Positions 23,881-37,340 of a stretch of DNA of 64,000 bases are shown here, piece by piece. The notes under the pieces were generated by a model. The model was given only the letters and a program-made list of their open reading frames with translations. It had not been told where the DNA came from and made no database searches. Position numbers and translations under genes: made by a program. The stretch's first letter is position 1, and every line of letters starts with the position of its first letter. This DNA is from Rotaria macrura (Eukaryota > Rotifera > Eurotatoria > Philodinida > Philodinidae): NCBI GenBank assembly GCA_900239685.1, contig OENT01000085.1, positions 169,741-233,740 on the forward strand, written 5' to 3'.

Positions 23881-23957
23881 GCTTCGATAGCTCAATCATT
23901 AGAACGCTGGTCCTGTTAGCCATTCATCATATCTTAGAATCGATTCCCAATTGAAGC
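23881..23957 (+). repeat. tRNA-like sequence, SINE head or tRNA relic
   Basis: 77 bases can be laid out as a tRNA. The acceptor stem GCTTCGA pairs with TTGAAGC (six Watson-Crick or GU pairs plus one weak). The D-arm GCTC/GAAC has one mismatch. The anticodon loop CCTGTTA would place TGU-type anticodon TGT (Thr). The T-loop is ATCGATT, but the T-stem is poor. The same leader TATGTTCGTCGT precedes the inverted copy at 23613, so it is better explained as the head of a tRNA-derived repeat than as a working tRNA gene. The shared tail runs to about 24035. Confidence 0.45.
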
Positions 23958-24040
23958 CTACATGTTTTATTTTCTGTTTGTTTATCGAAAGTCACAGGCA
24001 GTGAATAATCTAGTATTATATATAACAATTACGTATGCTC

Positions 24041-25093
24041 GTTTTCTATCCTTTCAAACATTTGTTAATTGCACATTCAACAATCATACCGTTTGATTTC
24101 GATCGATGATTCATAGTTCATAAAATGTTTCAAATATTTATGACAGAACCTCAAAACACAAGGTATCTTATGTGTCATAGTTATTAATGATGCAATTGAA
24201 AATTTTCTGATATTTTGTTTTGTTAGAAGTCTTCACCATCCCATCCCCAGAGATAAAAAAGATAAAATTTATTTATGATTAATATTATCATTAATTATTG
24301 TAGTCATTCGATTCTTTGCGTTAATCTTAACTGAATAAACTTCTGTACTTAAAGAAAATATGTGATTGCAACGATTTGTCGTAAGACTGTTAATTCTAGC
24401 GAACAGTTATACACATTTTTTTATAGCTGATATCGAATGATTGAATGAATCGGACCGATTTCTTTAGCATCACTCCAAGTGAACGAATATTTAGTTTACC
24501 ACGAAACACTTGTTGATAAATATATTCTTGAAGAATATTCAATGAGTTGTTTTTGCATGAAGTCCTTTCTTTAACTCATTCTATCGATTGAGGAAGTAGT
24601 TTCTCGGTAATCAGTTTCTGCAGATATTGATAGATTGTTTCTTGCTGTTCTATTAAAAATTACACGTGATAGATTTCATTGGTGAATTGAACAGACTAGT
24701 TTATCTTCGCAGTATTTCCAGTAATCTAGATGAATCTTTTATCATGAACTAAAAATAATATTCTTTATTCAATAATTTACCTGATTTAAGGACTTGAATT
24801 TAGACTCGAAAAATTCACTAGGATCTTTAAATATATTTAAATATTCCATATGAAACTCCATTCAAATCAATAAAGACTTCTTCGTAATATTGAATATTGT
24901 TGATGATCTTGTTGTATGATTAAAGATTTTTCTCTTTGGATGTTTCTCATAAATATTTTCTGTTTTTTTTTATTTTCTTTAGATTCATAATATATTGATA
25001 AGCGAAAGGAAAAAAGAACATCTCATCATATAACAATTAAAATAAGCAGAAAAACAAATTAGTAGATAAAGAAAATTTTAACTAATTTTGTTT
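24041..25093. other. Intergenic, nothing seen
   Basis: AT-rich sequence downstream of SPCS3 on its transcribed strand; no exon or repeat is recognised. Confidence 0.4.
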
Positions 25094-26843
25094 TTATTCT
25101 TGACCACTTGATTTTGAGCCTGCAGGTCGACTCATTGCATAACTATCGGGAAAAACAAACGATGTTGGACCATCAGCTCGAACATGAAGCAAACGACCAG
25201 CATTCGATATTATATTCCAGCCAAGTGTTAATGTAACATTATTCGACCTTTATATAAGAAACGAAAGACGAAAAAGTTCATAGTTTCGACATAATCAAAA
25301 AGGAACAAACTTTAAATTTTCTCCATCATCCCAAAAATAATATTTCGTTGCCAAGTCCCGTAAATTAAGACGGGCATTTTCACCACGACGAATTATTTTA
25401 TCCCATAAGACAATTTGATTAAGACTCTGAATAATTTAAAATTCATTCATTCGTTGTATATATACAACTTTGTCTCATAGAAGATAATAGTAGAAGTTAC
25501 ATGTTGTTTTGTAGAAAAAAAAAACTCACTAATATGATTATCAATTAGAAAAAGAGTGTACTGTGAATATAAAGCCTTTAAACATTATCTCATCTCATTA
25601 GGAACCATCTAATCTGATAAGATTGATATCAATCGTAACACAGGATTGACAAGGCTCTCTCTCGCTATTGACGTCTTTCAACAAACACATTTGTATCAAA
25701 AATTACATACGCATTGATTGTATATTCTGTAGAATACATTGATAAGCATATGGCTCTCCAAGATGATAGATTTCCAAATATGATATTTAGTTGACTAGTT
25801 TCAATTGTTGATGCATCGATTTGCAAAATGTCTAGTTAGTGACGATGGAGCGATCTCATTATTCAACAGCGTATAGGATGGCCTCTAGATTCAGAACTAC
25901 TTTCATATACCATCTAACCGAATATGAGATGATAATCTCTACAGTTCTATGATTCATTCTATAAAATTAGAACAATCCTATATCGTGCATTAAAATGAAA
26001 ATTGAAAGCATTTCTCAAGTTATATCTTTAATTGATAGATGTTAGATAGATATAAATCTCAACAAAAAAAAAACGGTAAGCACGGTGTCCTTCTGCAAGT
26101 ATTACAATATGAAATAAACTAATCTAAATTCCATGGCGCATTACAAGAATTCTGTTTATTCCCGAACACATGTGTTTGTCATTGTTTTTTTTGCTAACTT
26201 AAAAATGCAAATAGTACAATGGAATGTTTGTTCGGAAGAGTTTTTCTCCTCGAGCTCTTGTGTGGGTATTGATTTCAATCTTTCGAAGAATAAAATTCAA
26301 TATTTCGTTTTTTATGCATTTTACAAAATACTCTCGTTTCTTACGAAAGATTATTCTCATATTTCTATTTCAAGTCACTATATGACTATGCGGAGGTATT
26401 TCAAAATTAATAAATTTCATTAAATACTCACATTAGCTGGCGTAACATATTCTGCAATTAAATATAAAAATAATTGTTTAACATTCCAGTCAAACAATGG
26501 ATCCAGATCTAAATATATATATAGATACAGATGCAAGTCAATAGAACATTTCAAACATTCGTTTCAAGACAACTTACTCATGTCCAAATTAAGTTGTAAT
26601 ACACCTAAATCATTTTTCTTTCGATTAGCCGAAAAATCTGTCATATGTTTTCTATAATAATGAAATGAATTCCTTATTCAGTGAAGATTTGTCTACATAC
26701 ACAATTGCTTTATTGACTTCAATCGATACAGTACCATTGTATTTTTCAAAATAAGTTGAAAGAAATACAAGAGTTGTTAAAATAGCAAGAACAGTCAATG
26801 TAAAGGCAAATAGCGTATTTAATCGACTAAGAAAGGAATGCAT
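25094..26843 (-). CDS. SPCS3: Signal peptidase complex subunit 3
   Basis: Five exons (26843-26701, 26651-26578, 26508-26432, 25426-25311, 25247-25094) sum to 564 bases, giving 187 residues; human SPCS3 is 180. The N-terminus '[20 protein letters not shown]' matches the human start and forms the single signal-anchor helix. Then come '[20 protein letters not shown]', '[20 protein letters not shown]', '[20 protein letters not shown]', 'TKYYFWDDG' and '[17 protein letters not shown]', in family order. The protein is the accessory lumenal subunit of the ER signal peptidase and supports SEC11 catalysis. The C-terminus has a short extra Ser/Gly/Gln tail. Intron 3 is about 1 kb, the rest 50-70 bases. 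The donor after exon 4 (AA|GTTTGT) is weak but keeps phase. It lies 246 bases downstream of TACC on the same strand. Confidence 0.95.
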
Positions 26844-27089
26844 CTTTATCTAGAATTATAACCAATTTGTTTTTGATAATCTTGCAATTTTTTTTTGAGC
26901 ATAACAAACACGAAAAAAAAATGAATACATTGAATACAATAACAAAAAAAGAAAATAGACTAGTACAAGACATGTATAAGTGAGAGAGAGAGAGAAAGAT
27001 TGTAAAAAAATAGTAATAATTACAAGCCGAAGTGAAGAGTTTGGAGTTTAATAACAAATCATTCTATCTTTGTTATATACACAGATAAA

Positions 27090-29302
27090 TTATCTTTTAT
27101 TTGTTGCTAGGAGTTCATCACAGATATTGGTCAATTCGATATTTTCTTTTTTCTAAAAAGATCCGATCAGGAGAATTTCATTCATACTTTGTTATCAAAG
27201 AAAAAGTTGTTCGCTTACTTTTTGTTCTAATTCTTGCTTGATAGATTTAATCTCTTGTTCAAGTGACTGTACACGTAATTGTGCATAACGTAGTTGTGCT
27301 TGAACGCCTTCGATTTCCGAACGATGTGTTCGTCTTAAACGTTCGATTTCACTGTTCGCCCTTTTGAAACAAAAATCTATGTCATGATGATAATTGAAAT
27401 GAGAGTAATTACTCATTTAATTTCTCTTGTGCATGCTGTTTAAGTACGGCATATTTTTGCTTTTGTTCTTCTGTGTAACGTACAGATTCTTCTGAGAACC
27501 GTTTTAATGTGTCTGTATTCTAGAAACAAATTCGAAAATTTTCACTTTTCAAATATAGATTTTTTGATTTTTCTTAAACGAACTGTTTTATGTTCATTGA
27601 TAATTAATTTAAGTTTTTCATTTCGTTTTTTAACATCCGTAAATGCATTTTCTGCATTTATCAAATCTTCACTCATTTGATCACGTTCACTTTTAACTTG
27701 TCGTAAGTCTTGTTTTAATTCTTCTGTACATTCACAAACACGATAAAGTATGCGATAGTATTGTTCAACACATTCACTAAATAAATTGAAAAAACAATTG
27801 GTGAGATTAAAATTTTTTTTAATGTTTGAGTGTTGAATGATTTAGTGAATAGTACGAATAGTTAATAAAATGAACAAGTATTATTGTTGTGAGTAAAGAA
27901 AAAAACATTAAATTTCATATGCTATGATACCTCAATGTACGAACAATATGAGCCAGAAGAGAAAAGAAAACCATATTGATATGTTTTTCGTCTTTTGAGA
28001 ATGTATGATATAGTTGTGTTTCCACTAAACTTACATAATTCGTGTAGGTTCTATAGGAACTTGTTGTGTTAATAAATTAGTTGTTACTGATCGAGAAGCA
28101 ATAGTTGCATCGAATGATGGAAAATGTGTGCTCTGTAGAGATTGTTTTGTAACCAAATCCACGGGAATATCATCAATACTCTAAATAATTTTACTTTTCA
28201 TTGTGTTTTTCCTTTGTTTATGTTTGTTTCATCAAATTTTGAATACATACGCCGTTAAGACTATTTTCATTCGTTGGTGTTATTATCTTTCGTCGTTCTT
28301 TCTTTTTAAGTATAAATGTATTTGTATCGAATGCTTTCTCGTTACTTAATACTAATGTTGAAGAATCTTAAAATAGACAAAAAGGTAATTATGATTATTT
28401 GATTTGATGAACGATTGTATTATTATAGACTACCTTGTCCATCATGTGTTTTATTTCCATTTAGTTTAATACTTTTAGCTAGTCCTGTGATTGTTTCAAC
28501 AGAATTAGTTGGTATTGGTTGAATATTTTCTTCTCGTTGAGGTAATTCAAATGGATATTCAACTGAATAAATTATTAATATGATATATAAAAAAACAAAT
28601 ATTGTTTTTGATCTTTACATACGAGAAAATTGATTCGATAAAAGCGATGGTACATTTGATGTTGTTTCAATATTGTTTACAGGCTTAAGAACATTCGATT
28701 CATCTAAATATAGATTGAAGTTAATTTTTCAATGAGATGCTAACAAACATTTACGCAATGGTTTTTCATCCAAAAGTTCTTTATTATTGGGTAATTCAAC
28801 TGTCGTGTCGAGTACATTATTATTTTTCGTCTAAAGAATTATATATTTGTCTGAATGAAATGTTTTATTGATTAATCGTCTTATTTACTCACATGTTCAT
28901 CTACTATTATTTGATCAGCCGAAGGAATGTTATCATCTTTAATTTGTGGCAAAACATCGAATGATTTATTCAACATCGGATTTCTAAAATATTTAAAAAG
29001 AAAAGACAATGTCCCATATGAATAACAAAGAATTCGTTTTAATTATTGTTTTTGTTGTTGTACCCTTGATGAAAGACATCATTTTTGTCATCAGTGTCAT
29101 TCATACCATTTTCAATGGTGTTCGATGATAATGTATGACCATTCGCTATGGTTGCAGTTGCCTTTATTAATTCATGTGTATTGTCGTCAACATCCATTCT
29201 ATCGAGACTTTGATTTAGAATAAAAGAATTATTTGTTTCCTCGTTCATTCGAGACGATGAATGGAATAATATCGAATTAATATCCGTTGTCGTTGTTGTC
29301 AT
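27090..29302 (-). CDS. TACC: TACC-family centrosomal coiled-coil protein
   Basis: Eleven exons from 29302 to 27090 (first 29302-29064, last 27152-27090) sum to 1383 bases, giving 460 residues. The N-terminal 280 residues are acidic, Asn/Thr/Ser-rich and disordered. From exon 8 (27776) a long coiled coil begins: 'ECVEQYYRILYRVCECTEEL', then 'ENAFTDVKKRNEKLKLIINE', 'EQKQKYAVLKQHAQEKLNEA' and 'AQLRYAQLRVQSLEQEIKSI', ending 'ENIELTNICDELLATNKR'. This follows the human TACC domain, including the terminal 'ENEELTRICDDL' match. TACC proteins bind XMAP215/chTOG and clathrin and stabilise centrosomal and spindle microtubules. The protein is shorter than vertebrate TACCs, with a minimal variable region. 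A single TACC gene would be usual for an invertebrate. The donor after exon 8 (ACA|GTTCGT) is weak. Confidence 0.92.
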
Positions 29303-30172
29303 ATTCTATAAAATAATTATAAAACAAAACGAAATAAAACAAGAACGAAGAAAAATTTCAGTCTGATGTTCTGTCTTCGCAATGTTTCTGTTTCAAACAA
29401 AAACCAATATGAGTTTTTCCTTTTTTTTTTCTTTTGTTTGTTGATGATGATAATAATCAAAGAGAGAACAAAAAACAAAACAAAAGACAGAAAAACAAGA
29501 CACAGACAGACAGATAGCGTATATACGCGCAAGAAATAATAATAGCAATAGTAATAATAATGTGACCACACAGACGTTTAGTGTAAAAAACCAAAGGAAA
29601 GAGAGCATCATGGTATCGTCACCAGAAAAAAAATCAACAAACAACAGCAAACAATCGCACATCACAAATCAAAAGAACAGAGTATTGATGTATACATGCA
29701 TGGACTTGAAGACAATAGAATGTGAGGTGGAGAGAAAAAACAGAATAGAATTCACAAAGGCATAATGACACGTTTCTTTTGTTTCTTTTTTGTTCACAAA
29801 CTAAGTGGATCTCAGGCTCCCTTCTCTATGCGAAATAAAACGGTCGGGTAGCATATACAAAGAGTAAAATAAATAAGCACACACATGCGAATGCGCTATG
29901 AGGAAGAGAAAGAGAAAAAACGGATAACCAATATGAATACTATGAAAAAAAAAGAAGAAAACAAAAAAGGGAGCGCGAAAAACACATTGAAGCGAAAGAA
30001 CAACGAATAAGTATCAACAAAAAAAAAAGGTTTGTTTTGTTTGTTTGTTTTTCTTTAATACCACAAGAAACCATAAAATAAAAAGATAGACGAAGAAGAA
30101 GAAGAACAATCAAGCTGATCGTCACTGTAGATTTGTGTATGTATGCATGTTTATATTCACCAAATTTTTCGT
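29303..30172. other. Intergenic between TDRD3 and TACC
   Basis: 870 bases between two minus-strand genes: TACC promoter and 5' UTR plus TDRD3 3' flank. Strong purine tracts and A-runs (about 29410-29490, 29940-30110) create long hydrophobic antisense frames that I do not regard as genes. Confidence 0.5.
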
Positions 30173-33100
30173 TTATTTTCTTGTTTCTTCTTGTTCTTCT
30201 GTTGTCGATTGTTCATCATTGTTTTTGGTGGTTGTTAAAATTTCTACTTTTTCGCCACGTTTACTTAATTCATCGGATGTGACTAGAATTAAAGGTGCAT
30301 CAACTATTGAACATGGTTTTGGTAATAACAAATCTTGTTGTTGATGATCATCATTTGATAACATTATTGACGAATCATTACCACTCGTATCATTTGAATT
30401 TTTACTCGGTGATGATGATGTATGATCATTGTCATTTTGTTGTGTTTCTTGTTGAACACCATTCATATTATAACGATCAGAACCGGTTACTGATGGTATT
30501 GCTGTTGGATACATATATAGTGTACCAGCTGAATTAAAAGGAAATGGTGGAGGTTCGGGCATTAGAATACATCCATCGATAGTTGTCGGATAATAACTTG
30601 CACGGGGTGGGAAATAAGCATTAGCAGCTAACATATTAAAATCGGATGTAGCATTCATAACTGGATACTGTTAACGAGAACAAGACATTTGATCATAATG
30701 ATTCAAATTTTAAAATTGAAAATTAGAATATCTTGCAAAATTCATCATGTCTTAAGTTGATCAACGCAAACTATCGTCTATTGTGTGATTATATTTGTAT
30801 AGCTATGAAGGAGTCTAGTTGAGAGGATGAATAGCATGAAATCAATTCAAATTCATCTATTATTGATAGGATGACGGTCGTTATTATCAATTTTTAATTT
30901 ATGTATTACTCCTTATGAATCAAACATGTTCAAAGGATGTGTTCTTATTTTAGTTTTGTCTTTCAGTGAGTCTAGGCAAAATTTTTGATCAGTGATATCA
31001 ATGAATACTTCAAACGGAATTCAGACGTTCAAGTCAAAAATATTCCTCTTCAGAAGATGTTCCTTGAAGTACAGAGCAACATCATTCAATCGAAACGAGA
31101 GTCAATGATAACAGTAAGAACAGCGTAAGTTGCGAAAAAATATTAGACAACAAAAAAAAAGATTGTGTCAGATACGAGAAAATTTCTACAAAAGATTGCC
31201 TTATTAATAAACTCCATTAGAGGGTCAATGAAAACCCATAGGAGTAATTGGTAATCCGAAACTTGAGCCCTCATTGGTCAATTAAATGAGAAAAATATTT
31301 ATATCAGCATGCGTCATCTTATCGTCTTGTTGATTCACTGTCATTGATCACCATGATTAAGACAATCGTCTATATCGAGAGGAAGAAGTGTTTCAAACGA
31401 CTATTTTGGAAGTATTCATTTAATCTTCATTAACACTTCTCTTGTCATACTTATTGTCTAATATCAATTCTAATATTTGTCACCAAAGAGGATCACTATT
31501 GGTTGTGTGGGTTTCGTTATTGGCGTTCTAATGAATCTCAATCGATTTGAAGTTGTTATAAATATAATTCTGCTGATCGTGTGTGGATGCGGATATATAT
31601 GAACAGAATATTCACACCTCCACTACACGTCGATAAACAAAGAAATAAAGTAGAAGTTGCACCTTGACTTTCACAGATTCACGATAGACAATGTGTAATA
31701 AAAGTACAGTAAGACAGAAAAATAGCAGATGATAGATTTAAAAAAGTAAAAATAATTTGATAAGTTTACGGGTTTTCGCAGAGATGGTCAACTAAGCTAT
31801 GGAGAAATATATTAGCCAGTCATCAATCTCATAGGAAGACGTTTCATGTTTCTATCTACTGATTTTGATTTGAGAAAATGTGATCGACTATGGATTTTAC
31901 TTCTTTCGTAATAACTCAACTGTCGGTGTACCGTATTAGATTAGCGGAAAAAATGAATATCCATTGGAAAAATAAAAATGTCTACAGGAATTCTGATTTG
32001 GTAAAGTGAAATTGTGTTTATAGCTACTGTAAAGATCATTCTGTTTTGTTCATATTTTTAAAAATCTGTTGTTTGACTTGTTTACGTAGCTATCTTTTAT
32101 AGAGGTGTTTTAGAGATTGATGTCAGCTAGATCAGCTTTTTTTTTGGATGGATAACATACAAGGTGTGATACCAGATACGAAGTTAGAAGTCAAAATAGT
32201 GATGAATTGTTACAAGAATGAGATCAGAGATTGAAAGCATTAAGAAGCCACATACCAATGACGGCAGAAAATACTACAACACGCCTTTTCCCCATAGTGT
32301 TTTTGTATACATAGTATGATATATATATATCTGTACATGTAAGCAAATGTCTCCGATAATCATATACAAACAGAAAGGAGAAAGAAGAATTATTTGAGTG
32401 ATGGATGATATTTTCCCGCTTGAAATAAGCATTTCTCTCTCACCGCTCGATCAATAGTACACTGGCGCCTTCTGTCAAGAAATTTGATTATCTCTGCGGT
32501 TGTCAACATACTCATGTTTAAAATATGATCTGAAACTGATTTACTTTGGAAGGAACTCATAAAAAAATCTAAAATATTTGTAGCGCCAGTTGACTAAAAA
32601 TCGACACGATCATATAATATCACTTTTGTCAAAATGTAATTTGCTGCATACTATGATCGACTACAATAATTTCCTCAATGTTAACAAAGAAGAAAAACAA
32701 TATCATATTGAGACACATATTCAAGAGGAGAACTATCAATTCATAGCTTTTAATTGATTAGAAATATTTTCCGATAAACTAACAGTAACTAAGTTCCTTA
32801 ATTTAAATATTATTTTGTATCGTAACACAAGCTATTGGTTCGAACTATTGTTGACTTTGTTCTAGCTTCACAAAGAATTCGAACCAATTGAATTGGATTC
32901 TTACTCTTATTATGTTAACTTATATGTTTGAATTGCTCGTGAAAAGTACGGCAAATATATAGGAGATGTTTTAACACTAATTTACACTCGATCAACTAGA
33001 ATATTCGAGGTATTTCTTATGGAAACAATCGATGAATAGAATCACGATTGACTTTAACGCGAGTGTTCAATTTTATTGAAAACTTACATATTGTTGATCA

Positions 33101-36100
33101 CGTGGTATGATTTTCAAATCACTAAGACGAACTTGATCATAATTATTATAATCATGATATATGACAGTACAGTAAGGAGGTTGAATATCCACAATAGTAG
33201 CATAGTAGAACTTGAACGAGACAAAACAAAATCATAAGATTATGTGAGAAAACAAACCTATGAACTAACTTCTCCGTCATCGCTCCAACGAGCTAAACAC
33301 ACATCACCTATTCTATAACGAATTCTTGGATTCTATAAATAGTTTAAAAATAATCACAATGTTATTTATAAAATTACAATTCATACGATATTTGAATCTC
33401 GACGTTTTTCTTCTTGAATATTTGTATTACTATCATTTGATGATAACGATGTTTGTTTTTGTTCACTTGATGAAGTTTCCAATTTAATGCCACTATCATT
33501 ATTCTCATCATTTTGCGATACTGTATTCGTGGCAGTTTCGTTATCAGAATAGGTATTACCATTATTTTTTGTATCACCATTAAAATTATTAGTAAGCGTA
33601 GGTGGAAGATAAGTCGGAGTTGCATAGGGGGGTCCATAACAAAACGTTAAATGATCATTTGCATATGAAGGACCCATAAGTGTCTGAGGATTATGATATG
33701 GTGGACTTGGAATACCAGCAAGATTGTATGCCAATGAATTCTACGAGTTACAACGAAACAAAGAAAAAGCATGAATAATCAAAATATTACAAATTAATTA
33801 GTAAAATTCGAAATACCGGATTTGCTTGAAAATACGTCAGATGTGTCGGTGTTGAACTATTAACAGCAGTAATGATACTCGTAGGTTGCACATAGGAATT
33901 AAGAGAAGCTGTATGCTGTTGACCAGTCGATGAATTATTAGAAACATATGTTTGGTCTCCATGTAGTATGTAAGATGATGACAAAGAGGACATCGGTTGA
34001 TTGTTTATTGTCTCATTAGAATAAATACTATTTAGGTCATTTCTAGGCATTGTTTCATCATAATAACGATTCGTATTTCGACGCGTACGTTCCTCTTGTG
34101 CGCGTTGAAGTCTAAAGATTTTATTTTCGTCAAATAATATGTTAATTAGAGAGAGAGAGAAAAAAAAAGACTAGATTCGTTTTCAGAAGGAACTATCTTG
34201 TTTTTAATATTTCATACAATCTATCAAATATAATTTTTCTTCTTGAAAACCTTCAGCAGAAACTAACTTTTACGTTCTTCATATCATTAATTAGTATTAA
34301 TCTAAAGATCAATATTGATATTTTCCTATGCATATAAAATATCCAGTGATAAGGATTTTAATACGAAAGCAAAATTTTGATATTTACAAAGTACAAAAAC
34401 AAAATCTGCATACCTTGGTGGTAGAGGATTTCGTCGTTCTCGAAAATTTGCATGCGATGGATCATCTTCCGGATCTACTTGCTCTTCAATGTCATCTTGT
34501 TGAACGATCTCATTATAATTATTATTATTCAGTGAATAATTTGTTGATAAACTTGTTTTATTTATTGCATTGATACCATTTGATTGTTCATTATGATATC
34601 GACGTTTATTATTATTATTATCTTGACGTTCTTTAGGCTTCTCAATATCGTTCGATAACTTTAATGATGTCATAAAGTCCATTAAGGTATTTTTAGGTGG
34701 TGGACGTTTAAAAAAATTCGTTTCACCATCATCATTATCATATCGACTATTACCTATTTGCAAAAGACTATTTATATTCGATTAGAACATAAAATAAAAT
34801 ATTTACGTCGTCCTTCATATGACGAACGATATGATCCACTTTGGCGACCCTAGAAATAATGAAGAAAAATATTTTGATATATTGATTTTCTTAATTGACT
34901 ACGAACTCGACGTGCTGATCGTGGTCGAGAATATCTTTGTGAACCATGTTGATACTGTGTATTAGCATGTGTTAATTCAAGCATACCATCTTTTATTGTT
35001 ACAATATCATTTAGTAATAATTTACTACCAATTCTTGTATTTAAACTAAAGAAAATCATTTTTTATTATGAGTAGAATGTTTAATTGTAAGACTTTCGTT
35101 TTCTTTTCGAAAAAAATATACATATATATATAAATTACTTTAAACTAGGAATATAATCGATTGTAATTGCTTTGACAGTTTTGATGCCATCAGTAAGTGT
35201 TAAAAGTAGACGATCATGATGATTTGTCTGTTCGTTTTGATCATGGTTTATCTGAAGACGTGGTTCGATTGCATCAATTTGCAAAAAAAATGTGCCCTTT
35301 ATCTAAGATAAATATTTAAAAAAAAACAGTCAATCATATAGATAGTATAATCATCTACTTGAATTTCGAAAGATAAATATCTACGACTCTCGTACTAAAA
35401 AGTTTACAGTTAAGCAAGTTGAAAACTAAACTTTTGTACAACGACTACTACAGATAGCAATCAAAAATGAGTGCAATTGCTTTTTGCTTGAATGGCTTCT
35501 TCCTGTGACAAAAATTTATTTTGCTTACGAACAACTGAGTTGAATAAAAAATCTTCAGGTAATTTGTGTTGAAGTCAAAATTCTAACAACAATATGAACC
35601 TATCATAACTTCATCGTAGAAAAAGAAAATCTTCGTATGAAAAAAAAACACGTTTGTGTTTTTCGTTTCAATTCTATGATTCAGATTTCAGATGAGTTTT
35701 ATAATCCATCGAAGATTTACTACTATCAGAACTTAATTCTAGTTTTGATGAAATGATATTTTTCAAAATATTCAAACTATCGTTTTCTATGGCTACTGTT
35801 CATCATATTGTTTTTCAATTTAAAACATGCATGAACTTTCTACAGTGAACAGAGAAACACATTAGAGAAAAAGGCGAAAGCAAAATTTGACCTAGAAACT
35901 TCAGCTCCATTCTTAATTAACCATCAAAGTACAAAAAACTGCCGTAATAATTGACAGAGCGTACGATTTATGAAAATCACCATATCAAACAGGCAACTGA
36001 GTCTCTTAGATGAAAATAAAAATCGTCAACCGTTCCAATAAGTCTATAAGAATCTAGAGCATTCTAAATTGAAAATAATGCACACGGTATGATTCTTGTG

Positions 36101-37340
36101 TTCACGTGTAGATAATATTCCATGGATCCTCATGCCGCGGTAATCTATTTTATGGCGTCGACAAGGAAATTCCGACCAATACTATTTTCTTATTTCCATT
36201 AGTACTAAATGATATTCTTATTGAAGATCTGCAAGTCTTTCATAAAAGTCAAATATGATCTGACATGCTTCAACGACAGAGAATTCAACTAGACTAGTTG
36301 TCGTAATGCATTGCAAATGATTTGAATATTATCTCTTTGAATTATGTATGAAGTCGTCAAAATGTACATGTTTTACCATGGACAGCCTACGCAACATGAA
36401 ATCATGTTTAAGAAAACAAGTTTACTTTTGTGTCTCTACCAAGAGAAAATTTCAGATCGAAAGATAAAATCGATAGCTTTTCAAAAGCTGGCAAATTCTT
36501 ACGGATAAACACATGGGAAATCGAACAGTTGAGTCAAATCTCGACGCAACGTTGAAAACCGTAGAAAAGTTGTCTTGAGGACACGAGATGCGATCTTCGA
36601 ACATAAAAGACATTGATTACGGAGCGAAAAATACCAAAACTTTCTTTCTTCGCTGGCCTGACGTAGATTCTGTTGGTTTAAGCAAAAATTTTGATGAAAA
36701 CTTAATTATCGATTGAAGTTCATTGTTAGAAGAATAACATAGAATTTTCCTTAAAATACCAACGTTTCTAATACGGAACAAGGACTTTAATTTAAAAACT
36801 AGCATAAAGGAAAACAGCGGACTGTTGGCTTTCTAATGATTTCTGACAGTAACTAAATCTCTAGATGATTATCTGTCAATCGTCTTCTCGCGTTTGTGAA
36901 GACCATGTATTAGGTAATTTTGGTAGATCCGTAGGGATTGCAGATGGAGAAAAACAATAAACGGCTGAAGAAAAACGAAAAATTTTAACATACGGAACGG
37001 TCTATTTGAAATTTTAATGTTCTCATGAAGTTAAGATTAATGATTATTTAGTTACGATGTTTATTCAAGAAAATAAATCTACTTACTGAAGATTTCATTA
37101 ATTGACCATCCGCTTTTCCGAATAAATCACTAGGCAAAGGTTTACACGACGGTAACACATTAAAATCGACCTAAAATCGAATAAATAAGTACATAAACGA
37201 ATATACACATTTACAAGGATTACTTCTTGATAATCTTTAATGAATTGAAATGGCCGTTCATTATCATTTGAATCGGCACCGGTGAGACCATTCTTCATTG
37301 GTGTTGTTAATTCTTCATTGGTTGCTATCACAGTTACCAT
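30173..37340 (-). CDS. TDRD3: TDRD3: OB-fold and Tudor protein
   Basis: Eleven exons sum to 2217 bases, giving 738 residues: 37340-37224, 37170-37087, 35302-35139, 35045-34907, 34849-34807, 34753-34414, 34111-33817, 33740-33387, 33332-33270, 33210-33088, 30667-30173. The N-terminal DUF1767/OB region reads 'LPSDLFGKADGQLMKSSIKG', 'DRLLLTLTDGIKTVKAITID', 'NLNTRIGSKLLLNDIVTIKD' (human 'SLNTPPGTKVKLSGIVDIKN'). The central 'TLMDFMTSLK' matches the human 'TLFDFLESKMG' motif. The Tudor domain is 'RYRIGDVCLARWSDDGEFYY', then 'VIYHDYNNYDQVRLSDLKII', with the aromatic cage residues present. TDRD3 reads asymmetric dimethylarginine and works with topoisomerase TOP3B on R-loops and mRNA. The UBA domain of vertebrate TDRD3 is not visible. 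A 165-residue Pro/Ser/Asp-rich tail follows the Tudor. Introns 2 (1.8 kb) and 10 (2.4 kb) are exceptional. Confidence 0.9.
30668..33087 (-). other. Long intron 10 of TDRD3
   Basis: 2.4 kb between the Tudor exon and the C-terminal exon. Donor TAT|GTAAG at 33087 and acceptor AACAG at 30669-30668 both keep phase 0. I see no gene inside. A short TA run lies near 32320. Confidence 0.6.
35303..37086 (-). other. Long intron 2 of TDRD3
   Basis: 1.8 kb, phase 0. The flanking residues join as in human TDRD3 (LPSDL...LQ), so no exon is missing. An exon-like stretch near 36890-36970 was considered and rejected. Confidence 0.6.

Noticed and set aside
23881-23957. Functional tRNA-Thr gene
   Set aside because: The T-stem is poorly paired, the D-stem has a mismatch, and the leader and tail are shared with an inverted copy, which fits a tRNA-derived repeat better.
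29317-29665. Hydrophobic minus-strand frames upstream of TACC
   Set aside because: They come from purine-rich and A-rich tracts on the plus strand and carry no recognisable protein features.
36880-36975. Extra exon inside TDRD3 intron 2 on the minus strand (reads PTDLPKLPNTWSSQTREDD)
   Set aside because: Its acceptor phase does not match the preceding exon, it has no proper donor, and the flanking exons already join as in known TDRD3.
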